The notes beneath the pieces were generated by a model. That model ran no database searches. It was given only the letters and a program-made list of their open reading frames with translations, and was not told where the DNA came from. Below, in pieces: positions 48,708 through 60,500 of a stretch of DNA of 64,000 nt (its first letter is position 1; each line of letters begins with the position of its first letter). The DNA comes from Arabidopsis thaliana (Eukaryota; Streptophyta; Magnoliopsida; Brassicales; Brassicaceae): contig NC_003070.9 in assembly GCF_000001735.4 (NCBI RefSeq), positions 8,990,001 through 9,054,000 of the forward strand, in the 5' to 3' direction. A program made the position numbers and the translations under genes.

Positions 48708-49064
48708 TTATGATTTGAAATCGAAAATGTCAGAAGAATCTTCATGGCGCCAGAAGCTTCCAAACAAGAACCCTTTGTTCATGGACAGTTCCTGCAACAT
48801 TCTATCAATATCTTCGAAGCAAATTGATCTTGATGAGCCTTCTTCAAAGGGAAACCCATTTCCAGACCAATGCTCCTCTTTGACATCCTCCATTGTTGGT
48901 TGCAAGGTTTTTCCACATATTCTCTTCACAAACTTCTTCATCTTCTTGGCAAGTTTACGAGGGATCTTGAAGAAGATGAAGACACTGACTTGTAAGACAA
49001 GGCACTGGCAGCAACATGAGAGGACAACACAGTCTGCTGCAAATGCACCACAATCTTCTTCCAT
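48708..49064 (-). CDS. 118-residue plant protein of unknown function (At1g26140-like)
   Basis: Single open exon. The ATG at 49064 is chosen because the longer frame needs a GTG start. The N-terminus (MEEDCGAFAADC) runs into a hydrophobic Cys-rich stretch (VVLSCCCQCLVLQVSVFIFF, about 13-32), then a Lys-rich segment (KLAKKMKKFVKR) and an acidic tail with MLQELSMNKG and FGSFW. The Cys cluster plus basic flank resembles small plant proteins held at membranes, possibly by S-acylation. No enzymatic motif. It is convergent with ALA12 and 726 bases downstream of the PERK10 stop. Confidence 0.7.
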   Translation of the reverse strand: MEEDCGAFAADCVVLSCCCQCLVLQVSVFIFFKIPRKLAKKMKKFVKRICGKTLQPTMEDVKEEHWSGNGFPFEEGSSRSICFEDIDRMLQELSMNKGFLFGSFWRHEDSSDIFDFKS

Positions 49065-49789
49065 TACTCTGATATGCACAAAACTGCAAGGTTACAAAGA
49101 TAATATAGTCATATAGATAGATAGATGATATACATAGAAATGTATATCAGTATCACATGGGGTTCGAGACATATTTACCGGCATATTTAGGAATCTTGGA
49201 CGTCAAAAGAACTGTAGCTGTTTAAGTTCTTGTCCCTTTGAGACTATTCCCCAACATGAAGGTGGTTCGGAGAAGGGTGCATCGGTCTTTTCTATCTTAT
49301 ATTTGGCAAATCTAGTCCATTTGACCATATGTATCATGTGACAGAGACACACGTAATGAAAAGTTTGGTAATATAAAGAAGTTTGCTGATTTATTATTAG
49401 CATAACATTGAGAGGACGTGTAGTAACATCACAGCAGGAAGAAATAGAGGACGTGCAGTGTCCAACACAACATTTTGCTCGTCCCATTTCCTATCATGTT
49501 TACCCACAGATTCGGACAAGACGAAGCTGAGGACCGGCATTTTAAGGTTTGAATCTTTTTCGGTGATCGGAAATGGTTCTACTTTCAGATATGTTTTGTG
49601 GCAAAATCACTATGCCGCTTAAACTGTGCAAATATGTTCATCCACATAATATTCCAAAACCCGCTGTTTCTGCAATAGTATCGGCAGAGAGGAAACTGAG
49701 GATCCCAATTTGAAGTTAATCAAGAAAGGTTCTGCTTTGAGATCTCTTCCTCAGAAAAATCATTCTGCAATGTGTTTTGTTTCTCATAT
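49065..49789. other. spacer with the right copy of the 64-bp repeat
   Basis: 49180-49242 is the partner of 42708-42771. The right half is probably PERK10 3' UTR. No gene seen. Confidence 0.5.
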
Positions 49790-52700
49790 TTACAAGTTTT
49801 CATCTTTGCTTATATAACTATTACGAGTTAAAGAATCTGTACTGTAGTTTTGGCTGCCAAAAGCCATTCTTCTAAACAATCTGATTTCTGCAGACTGTTG
49901 AGCTGAGTTGATTATTTCGCTTTCGCCTAGTCTCATTCCATTGGTGAGGTCTTCCTCAGCTAGACTGTCGAAAGCTCTCACAATCTGTAAAAAATTGATG
50001 TGAGTTTCGATTTGGAAAGAAGAAAAAAATCTGGCTTATTAAGAGAAGGTCTGTACTTGACTCATTCGGGGTCTCTTTGTAGCTGAATGGCGAATACAAG
50101 CTGCCGCTGCTTCAATCATTCTAAACATTTCAACACCAACATAGTTTCTACCTAGCTTGGGATCTGCTAAAGCTGTAAACTCTTCGGTTTCAGTGGCATT
50201 ACTAAGCAAAGGACGAGCCTGAAACATTCAACACAAACATTGGATTGAAGAAACAGTTCCATTCTCAAAAGTTTAAATGCTTATTTATACCATACCCATT
50301 CAACAAGGCTCTCATCTCCCAGAGGTTGGGATGCATCCACAGGCTTACGTCCAGTGATTAACTCCAGTAGAACAACCCCAAAGGAGAATACGTCTGATTT
50401 CTCGGTTAATTTGCCACTTGATGCATATTCCGGAGCCATGTAGCTGAAAACATTTACCAATCGTTTATAAGATGGAACATATACAGAAAGAAGTTTTGCT
50501 CATGAGCAATGTCATATGGGACCTTAACCAGCACCTACCCGAATGTTCCCATGACCCGAGTTGTAATATGTGTGTTACAGTCGAGAGCTAGCTTTGCAAG
50601 GCCGAAGTCAGAAACCTACGAATAAGATTCTAACCAGTGTTAGAACCCATGATTTTTAATTAATCAGCAGCTTTGCAAATTCAGAAGAGCAGATGAATGT
50701 ATACCAGGGCATGGAAGTTATTTTCTAAGAGAATGTTGGATGATTTGATGTCCCTATGTATGATACGAGGGTGACCTGTAAATGTTTTACCATTAAAATC
50801 ATTCATCAAATAATATGTAGTCCCCAAGAACCAAAAGAATAACATAAAGAATTTGATTCTTTTATCCATAAATTTTTGAAGAGTTGTAGCAACCTACAAT
50901 CTTCATGGAGATAAGCTAGTCCACGAGCCGCACCAGCAGCAATTTTAACACGTGTTGCCCAGTCTAGACCCGGAGTTCCTGCGGCTAAAGACCATGGAAA
51001 GATAGTAATAAGTAAATGTGGTTTGGGTTTGTGCTTTTATGTCTAGAAATCTTACTTACCGTGAAGATGGAAGTAAAGGTTGTTGTTAGGGACATAATCA
51101 TAAATAAGCAATCTCCGGTTCTCGGAAATGCAGTATCCAACCATAGAAAGCAAATTCCGGTGATGTACCCTGCTTATGGTATCAACCTCGGCTTTGAACT
51201 CTCGGTCACCTTGTCCTCCACCTATTTTTAATTGTTTCACAGCAACCACTCTTTCATCTGGTAAAACTCCTTTATACACACGACCAAATCCACCTTCACC
51301 CAAGAGATTTTCATCAGAGAATCCATTTGTTGCTATGACAAGTTCTTCATATGAGAACAGTTCCCTCGATTGACCAAAACCACCAGGCTCTGATTGTGAT
51401 AAGTATGTACGATTGCTAGAACGATTTCCCACTAGAGGTGCGGATGACTGCGTCTTCAGAAGCGCTGAATCTGTATAATAACAAAGATATGGAGATGAAA
51501 ATCCAGAAATACTGATGATAATCAAAATATACATAGCAATATCCATACTTATGAACTCTTGACACAAACTATCTTAATCTCTGAATAACTATGAACTCTT
51601 CAGTTTAAAGTAACATGTCTTAATAAGATTCAAACAATCAATTATACAAGGAGACTTCTTTCTGCCATGCTTGCCAAGACATTTAAGGATGGCAAAGACT
51701 AACTGCCTTATAAAAGTAGACGAGATTAAGATTACCTGATCTTGGGGAGGAGGATTCCATAGGTGTTGGCATAACATAGCCACCACCAATGGTTGAGAGC
51801 CTCTTTTTCCGTTTCTTTAAGCAACAGACAACAACTCCAATGAGAGTAAGCAGCACAAGGGCCACTCCAATACTTACACCCACAACAGCCGCTATACTAA
51901 TACCAGAACTGCTGGAATTATCTGTCACAGGAGTGGGGTTGTTTGGAGATGGATTATCAGGACCTGACACAGATTTTCGAGGAGGCGAAGGCGGGGATAC
52001 AACTGACGATGGTGGAAGCAATGTTGGTGGTGAAGACGAATTAGAAGGTAAGGGATCTGGACTTGGCTTGGGAGGTGGGAGAGTTTCCTCTGGTGGAGAA
52101 GGAGGTGAAGGATGCACAGGACGTTTTGAGTCACTTGGAGAAGGAGGTGATGGAGTAGGACGTTTAGAACCCGGTGGAGGAGGTTGCTCACGACGTTTTG
52201 GATGCCCTGGAGGAGGAGGAGAAGGATGTTCTGAATCTGATGGAGGAGTTGAAGGACGTTCTGAGGCTGGTGGGGAAGGTAAATGACGTGGAGGAGGAGG
52301 AATTTCTGAGGCTGGCGGGGAAGGTAAATGACGTGGAGGTGAATGTGATGGTGGGACTAACTTAGGTGGTGGAAGTGGATTGCTTGGAGGGTCTGGTGCA
52401 GGTAGTGAAGGAGGGCTTTCCGGTGGTGGTGGTGGATTTGTTGGCGGGCTGGGTGATGTAATAGGAGTAGTAGGAGGAGCTTCAGTTGGTGGAGGTGGCG
52501 GGGGAGAAGATTCTGGTGGAGGTGATGATACTGGATTCGCTGGAGGAGGAGCTTCAGTTGGTAAAGGTGGTGGGGGAGAAGGTTCTGGTGGAGGAGATAC
52601 TGGAATCGTCGTCGGAGGAGGTCCAGTTAGTGAAGGTGATGGGGGAGAAGGTTCTGGTGGTGGTGATGATAGTGGAGTCTCAGGAGGAGGAGAAGACTGA

Positions 52701-52873
52701 GCTGGGGTGTTTGTGGTCTCTGGTGGATTGCCATTAGTGGGCTCTCTAGTTGGGGAAGTGGCATTATCACCGGGAAACGAAGGCTGCGGTGGAGGCAACG
52801 CCATTAGTGGAGGGGACGCCAATGATGGAGACAGTGACACCTCCTCCCTAGGAGCCTGTGCAGGTGTAGTCAT
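49790..52873 (-). CDS. PERK10: PERK10, proline-rich extensin-like receptor kinase
   Basis: Eight exons: 51736-52873, 51060-51470, 50898-50984, 50705-50775, 50539-50615, 50296-50443, 50057-50218, 49790-49984; 762 aa, the PERK10 length. The extracellular part (1-324) is very rich in Pro and Ser with many S-P-P-P/E-P repeats, no classical signal peptide, and a transmembrane helix at about 325-351 ([18 protein letters not shown]) followed by KKRKKR. The kinase has the glycine loop ([11 protein letters not shown]), Lys458 (VAVK), the catalytic H-R-D554, D572-F-G, the activation segment to GYMAPEY, and subdomain XI. Family knowledge: PERKs monitor cell-wall state by binding pectin or extensin and signal growth and wounding responses. 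No pseudokinase sign. Long glycine-rich ORFs on the plus strand (51789-52700) are its antisense shadow. Confidence 0.96.
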
Positions 52874-54783
52874 CTAAATCCCAAGACCAGATTCTAACAT
52901 CTTCTTCACCAACACTCTTCTGATCAAAAACTGAAATTGAACAAACACCGTCACTTACTTTACTAAGAGAAATTATTAAACAAAAAAGAAACAAAAATTC
53001 CCAGACTTGAGTATGACAGTAACCTCCAAGCACCAACTAAAAACCACACATCACTCAACACTGTACTATAATTTGAACCCTAAATACTCGGACAACAGGC
53101 TTCAACACTAAACAGATAAAACCCAGATCACCAATAATGCAAATTCCAGATAAGCGAGATTATCTGATTAGATGACAAAAATGCAAACTTGTTCGGATCT
53201 GTATAAAGAGCTTTTCCTTCGAGACCACACACTTCACCAAAAATTTCCTCTGCTAGTCAAAACCCAACTCTACAGTGAGCTATTAGAACCTAGCTAAGTA
53301 AATTGTCTCTCTCTGTCTATGAGATTGAGCAAAAATGGTTTCTGAAGGTTCAAACTTGTGTAAAGCTGTTAAAGAAAAAACCAAAAATTTGGAAAAAAGA
53401 TATTGTGCGCATCATCAAACAAACAAGCGCTAGGCAAATAAGAAAAATCTACAAGGGAAGTACTCAAGACAAATTTATGCATCATAAAAGGAAAAAGAAT
53501 GCTTTCCTTCAAAGTCAAAATCAATGGTCAAAATTAATACTAGTTTTTTCTTATTTTGCCAATTAAAAAAACACGAACACCTTACGATATCATTGGTGAA
53601 AATGGTAACTGGCGATTTCGATATGCAAATCTAGTTTTTTTTGTTTTGTTTAGTAGTATAGTGATTATACAGCTTCTTTACCAAATCTCAAATACTATGG
53701 CAATCGTAAAAATCACATAACTTTCAACCAATAACGTGTGATATTTCGACTAAGCTTGCTACGTAATACATTGACATAAACAACGAAAGAAAACAAAAGA
53801 TAATGCAAGTGAAAAAAGTATCATTTGTGGTATGGGGTAAATAGTTAACAATTGGAATATCTAGTGTGCATAACATATGGTACGTTTGGTCCAGAAAAAA
53901 TGTTATGTATAATAGAAAAATAATAGTTCACTCGTTGGTGGATATTAAATTCTGTGAAAGGGATATATTGACAACTTTGGGACCATCACTTACATGCCGA
54001 TAAAACAAGAAAAAGAGCAACAAACAAATAGGCAGTGGCACTGTGGAACCCATTTTTAATTATTCAGTCTTGACTTTTTATGTTCTTTGTTTTTCATTTT
54101 CAATTACCACCACCTTTTTTCTTGTAATTTTAATTTGTCACTCTCTATCTTCACAAAGTTGGGGCTAGTGGAGAGGATCTTGCTATGCAAAAACTTGTGT
54201 CGGTTGATTAAAATACATATCTTATATGCTCTTCATTATCTTTGTTAACAAAACCAGTCTGTGTGAAAAGGAAATTGCACGCATAATCATTGCCGAAGAA
54301 GAGGAAGGAATGTAAGTAATAATACACGTGACAACATTTGGTATCAAGATTCTGTAGCTGTTGACTCTCTCTTCTAAGTTCTAACATTGATTTCAATATT
54401 AACAGTGACAATGACAATGCACACGCGTTAAAGTGGGGTCAGAGAAATGCATATATATCATTTATGATAAACATTAACAACTACAAGAGTGTGTGATATG
54501 TTTCAATTGGGTTGTGACTACAACATAATCATATTAGGAACCTCGAACTTCAGATTTTCATAAGAAACTTTGATCACTTTTCTCAAAAAAAAAAGCATTT
54601 TCTACTTCAACTAGTAACCAAAAGGGGAAGTTAAAAAAACAAGGACTTTGTGTTCGTTGAACTACAAAACTGAAAATTTCACTAGAAGCTTGTACCTTTT
54701 GGTTCATGAGGAGTCTGCTTAGTTTCCGAGATTCTACTGTTGATAGTTGAGGAAGATTGAAGGTATGATGCAACTGGATTTTA
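52874..54783. other. spacer upstream of PERK10
   Basis: Near 52874-53300 lies the PERK10 leader with a possible 5' UTR intron. No tRNA, repeat or convincing small gene is seen in the rest. The 87-codon ORF at 53303-53566 has no support. Confidence 0.5.
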
Positions 54784-56945
54784 CTATCTCTGCCTGTTTG
54801 TCAATTGGCTTTTTCTCCTAGCGTTGATCTCAGCAGCCCAGCTTTTTCCAATTTCTGTTTGAAACTTGCCTGCATTTGAAATTGATGAAACCAAATGATT
54901 TCACGTTTAAAACTGTAAAGCAAAGAGAGTGTATGAGATGGGTTCTCTACCTGCTGTTGATATGAAAAACTCGTCGAGCACTTTCCCGTGTTCTGCAATG
55001 ATGTTCAAACGTCAAGTGAGATTTCTTGTGATGGGAGAGGAACAACAAGCACATGCGATTACAAAGTTTAAGATTGAGACTTACCAGCTTCATATTCTAG
55101 CGCCTGGAGAATCATCTCAACCTAAAACAGTAATAGAGACGAGAGTCAGTGTAACCCTTGTGTTGAGTAAGTTTTGACTCTTAACAGGAAACAGGAATTA
55201 ACGCCATCGATTGTTGCAAACTCGAAACCCATTAACCACCTTATCAAAGTCTTTTACAATATTTGCTTCTAAAGAAGCATTGTTCTCATACTCCAGCCAA
55301 AGTTCTGTGATCTCCTCCGCTGCACGTTGACATTAGGCTTATAAATAAGTGTTTTGGAAACCAAAACAATAGAAGATGACAGTGGCAAAGGCGTATATAC
55401 CTCTGAGGCCTCCACCAAGAACCTCACACATTTCTTTTAAAGCTGCTGTCTCCCTCCTACTCTTTTCTTCCTTAGGCACACCATCAGATGGGGTAATATC
55501 TCCAACAATAGCTATTCGGAAGCCAGTAAAGTGGTGAGGCTTTGAAAATTTCTACGCGTTAAGTTGCAGAAGAAGAGTATATATGAATTGAGAGAAAGAA
55601 ACCAAAGTAATCAGCTCTCAACACATGTTTAGTTCCATCTCCACAGCAAATTAAATTTTCATATACGAATCCAAGTGTATCTATTACATATACTACCCTA
55701 CTCAGGGTATAAATCTATACAAGTTTGTATCCTCCAAACCACCCAGTATTTTTTGAATGAAACTTAACTAACTAGTGAATATAGGAAATATAGTGAACCT
55801 CACAATTGAAAAGTAGGATCAAATGTTTATTTACCTTCAGCGATATCATGCACAATTGCCATTTTTATACACCTGTTTAAGATGCCAAGAAAAAAGGAAG
55901 ACAGAAAAATCCAGTAAGCAATAGCCAGAAAACAAGGAATTCACACTTAAAAATCAATTGTTCACGGATGGTCTCCCTATCTTATCCTTCATTCAACTTT
56001 CTGAACGTGTCTGATTCAAATCATACCTAAATCTTTAAGAGCACATGTTTTGTAATTCTGACTAGCTGCTCATATATTTCATTCAACTCCAGGAACATTT
56101 TCACTACATCCTGAGTTCCAGAATATGCCACTTCTCTAGAAGATAAAGTGCACAATAACTAACTAGCCCATCAACGATCTATCGGTTTCTCCTTAGATAC
56201 CCGCATTCTGATAGAACCAATCACTTTAGGAAGAGAAACGTACATACATCAGCCCTCACGGAGCTCTACAAGCTCGTTTATCAAAAACCTAAACAAATCA
56301 TATGTATACACCAGGCCTTCCAAAATGCATTGTACAATCAATATACAGTAGCCTTTCTCTATCATCTAAATAAAGGAAAAACATTTTGAGGCAAAACCGA
56401 ACCTTTCTCTGTCAACTCCAGTAAGATCACCAGCTATAAGTGCCATTAGAGCCATACGGTACATATGATCAGCAATTGATTCAGGTCCATTTATCCCCTG
56501 ATTAATCCACCCTTTTCTCTTTGTTGTCTACACAAGAAGGAAAAGTTCACTACTTGACAATGTTGACCAATGAATATAACTATGCAGATCTCCAATTCAA
56601 AAATTGAGAGCCACTCTCAAGTGTTGTTAACTCAATCCATTGTTTTGATTTCGGAATCGGTAGTAGTCTATATGGTTCAACACATACCTTGAGACGATGA
56701 CACAACGTTAGGAAATCGATCGAAGACGAAACTGAAGATGCAACGTGATTCATGGATTCCATAGAGCTAACCCCGTCGGAAACAGGTTTCTGGCACCGGA
56801 CGGAAACGATCGTCGAGCTCGGAGTGGGTTTTCCGAGGAAGAGGAAGTTCCTAGAGGAAGAATGAAACGAGGCAAGTATTGATCGGCGGTGAAAAGGCCG
56901 GTTCAGCGGCGGTGCGAAACGTGTAGCTGGACTAATCACCGCCAT
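54784..56945 (-). CDS. HD-domain metal-dependent phosphohydrolase, chloroplast-targeted (At1g26160-like)
   Basis: Eight exons: 56688-56945, 56403-56527, 55835-55872, 55401-55511, 55240-55319, 55085-55121, 54951-54992, 54784-54869; 258 aa. The first 65 residues are Arg/Ser/Pro-rich, typical of a transit peptide. The HD metal site is complete: His107 (ESIADHMYR), His136-Asp137 (AIVHDIAE) and Asp203 (DFDKVEM). Motifs and length match the YfbR/HDDC2 branch. Family knowledge: that branch contains 5'-deoxynucleotidases that remove phosphate from dNMPs. The plant enzyme's substrate is inferred, as is its place in the plastid. The minimal exons (38, 37 and 42 nt) explain why naive ORF scans miss most of it. 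Confidence 0.93.
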
Positions 56946-57538
56946 AGATGATCTCGATTCTATGCAAACAAAAAAAAGTAGAACTTGATTTTGTTTGTTT
57001 CAGTGTTTTTGCTTTTCCTTTGAGGAGCTGGTTGCTCGGTGTCGGGTCGGGTTTTTCTTACCCGTTTACATCAGCAACTAAGAGCCCAGCCCAATTACTC
57101 CCACGGGCTATAAATATATGGACAATTAGAAGGATTTAATTCCCCCACATCAATCTTTGCGACCAATATTATAGGCTACTAGCTTTTCTTCAATGTACTA
57201 ACGACTACACGAATCTCGTTCACCGTAACGTACGAAAAATATGAAGTTCATAAATTATATTTGTTTGGCTAAGATGGATATTATTAATCCGTCGGCCTTT
57301 AGTATTTGTTTCATTACTAGATGTTTAGTAATTCTACGATGTTTACTGTAAAGTTTAACATGAGACTAGAGGGATTTTCTTCAGTCTTTAAAGTTGCAAA
57401 GATATATTTTAATAGAGTACCTTGTGTAAAACTACACTTTTACAAAAGGGATGCTACCATTTCTTTACTCCCCAAAAATCAATCAACTGACAAAAAACAA
57501 CACTCAAGCCAAGAGTTGTGGATTATAACGGGCCAAGC
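56946..57538. other. spacer between the HD gene and the importin 3' end
   Basis: HD-gene promoter and importin 3' UTR. No other feature seen. Confidence 0.5.
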
Positions 57539-60500
57539 CTAGCGGTTCAGTGCCATATGGATCACGTTTCTTTGCGCATTTGTTAAGCCCTACAGATATT
57601 TGAAAACAAGCCGAGTGGTTCATATTAAGTTTCATGATGTTGATAGGTTATAAGAGAATAGAAACCAAACCTGGCAAAGATTATCAAAAAGAGGCCGATC
57701 TTCACTCGAAAACTTCAACAAAAAATCAGCCACATAACTTGCCAGATTAATCTGTTTGTTTCAGAGATAAAGAGAGTTGGTGAAACAGATCACGAGTTGG
57801 AGAATTAGGAGCAGATACAACACTTATGTAGAACACAAGAGTTCACCTCATTAAGGGGGTCGGTACCAAGTAGGTGGTCATCAACCTCATCGTCTTGGTT
57901 CTGTCAAATCAATCGGTAACTCTGATAAGATAAGGTTCAATGGTATAGTAGCCATGTAGGTAAAAGAGAAAAAAGGACCTCAAAACGAGCCATTGCTTCA
58001 AGTTGGTCATATGTGGGTTTGCTGAATTGGGAGGTACCAGCTGAACGTAGCAAGTCTTTCTCAGCTTTAGCGTCTCCTTCATGCACTTCTTCCCATTCGC
58101 TATCCTGCTACTCCGGAGAACAGAATTAGCCATCTCAAGTTCCACTCAATTCAACGATGGGAAAGGAAATAAAGAAGCTCAAGGAACTATAATCACCTCG
58201 TCTTCATTACTCAAAACTTGCTCTTGAATTTCAATCAATGTATCAGCTAGTAAAGCCAGTATCTGCAGAGCCAAAGAATGTAAAGTTTCTGAAAGCATAC
58301 ACCAGAATGATGAAAAGAAAGGAGGATATGACTGATTAAGAACATTTAGATACAGGATAGAACTGTATATATCCCCAACGAATACATATTCCGACTTGCA
58401 TCTTGTACATTGAGAACATTTAGATCAAGGAATCAAGGAATCAACCAATAACATACCTTCATGGGTAGAGGGATAATGGTCCATTGTTCAGGAGCAGATC
58501 TAGCTTTTGAGCGAGTAGTTATGCCACCATTGGACTATACCAGAAATTAACTCAAGTTTCTGTAAGGCTGAGAATAAACTGCGTTTTAAGAAAAAACAAA
58601 AAAAGATGGGTACAGCATAAGACCTGAATTGGACTGCCTGGGACATTGACCTTCGCAAATTCAGAATGTCTAGTGGACAGTAGCAAGGCCAGAGCTGAAG
58701 TTGTGACTTTGATTTGATATGCGGATTGTATCTCCCCTGAAAATAGATGCTTAACCAACAATAAGTTGAAATAGCCAGAAAAACCCTTACCGCATACGTT
58801 ATACAAATAGAGTTATACAACTAGACAACACGGATATAGATGCTTGCCTTGTTGTTTAGTCCATTCTGTCATAACATATGTAAAGGAATTTTCATGGCCA
58901 TCAGCGGGTATGCTAACAAGCAGATTGATAAACTGATCGACATTCGGATAACTCATATGAACCTGCAAAAATCAATGGTTACAGCGCAGGACTGATAAAA
59001 AATTTTTGTGAACTTTTGGAGCCTTGACAGCACCTTACAAAGAAGATAGGAACCATTAATATACTAAAACTATCCAACTGAAAGGTGAAGATTACCAATC
59101 TGGCAAAAATCAGTAGCAATGAGCCTTTTAAAGCCAAAATTTCAGCAGACTGCAACCGTCTTACAAGAGCAGCAACCAGATCCTGGACATGGGGTGCCAT
59201 CTCTGACGGAAGATGCAAGATAAGCTGCAGAATGTACTTCCCAGCAAAGAGAGATCCTGAACCTTCCAGATCAGGGTTGAGAAGCCTGCACGAACATTGA
59301 GAAATCGACTTTGTAAAGAAAGACAAGATGTACCCTTCAAAAGATACCAATTGGAAAACATTGAGGAACAAACAAACCAAATGATTCCAAGAAATGTAGA
59401 TATGTCACAGAAGGCTCTAAAAAGCAGAACAATTGCAGGTGATTCAGACTATTTTTTATGGTGCATAGATTTACTCACGTATACGCAAAAATCAACTGAA
59501 TTTGCATGCGCAAGTGTTGGCAACATATTAATAAATGCAAAAAGAAAACAAAAAACAGTAGGCCTCAGCTTTTGGTGGACGTGAAATAAACTAATCGAAA
59601 AAGTAAGTGAAGAACTATACCTAGAAGTCGCATCAAGCAAACTTCTCATAGTAAAACCGGGATCACCACTCCATGTGAGCAACTCTTGTCTACCACTAGA
59701 TATAAAAGCTGCCAGGCATTCTGTAGCATTCTGACCAATTAAAAGGCTAGTGATAAGTGACCTTCGTCGATATAAAGGTGAAGCAAACTAGAAATGGAAT
59801 ATTTTATCACCTGTAGTTCACCATGATCCTCACTGTGGAGTACGATACGAATGACAGCAGCAAAGCAAAAGTCATATGCAGTTTTCACTATATCACTTGG
59901 GGCACCCTATATATGACTAGAAAAATAGTCAGCAAAACACAAATACTGTCCATTTAGCATAAAAAATAATTGCGTACTACGAAAATCTAGCTAGTATAAC
60001 TTGCCTTAAGAAGCATAGTTAAAAGATCCAAGGATCCACTCGCTAGTCCTTCAGGCTGCTGATGTGGCTGATTCTCACCATTCACCACCGAGATGTCATT
60101 AAAAGGAAACCAGGGAAGAAAGATAGTAAAACTAGAGGAAACACAAGCTTGAAATAATGATTCCGCACAGCACCTTATTTAAAATTGGTCCAATGAATGG
60201 TAAAATCCTTGATGTCAATGGATGAAGGCAGCCAGGCGAATTCTTTATTGCCTGTGTGACAGCCATAGGAAAGAAATTAGCCGCAAACAAAGTATTTTTT
60301 ATTGTTCAGTTAAGAATGATATAAGCAGTGCTAAGTGTTAGCATAAACAAACTAGGCAAATTGCATTTCTAACAACAAAATGAATGATAACCACATTCAC
60401 TTTAATTACCTCCAGGACGTCAATTACATCGATACTCATAAAGGGATCTGAAATATGTGCCACCCACACATTAAGAATCACTGGAGAGATAATCGACTCT

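Noticed and set aside
51789..52737. Long plus-strand glycine-rich ORFs (up to 165 codons)
   Set aside because: They are the antisense of the proline-rich first exon of PERK10; Pro codons read backwards give Gly. No start context, introns or homologous family.
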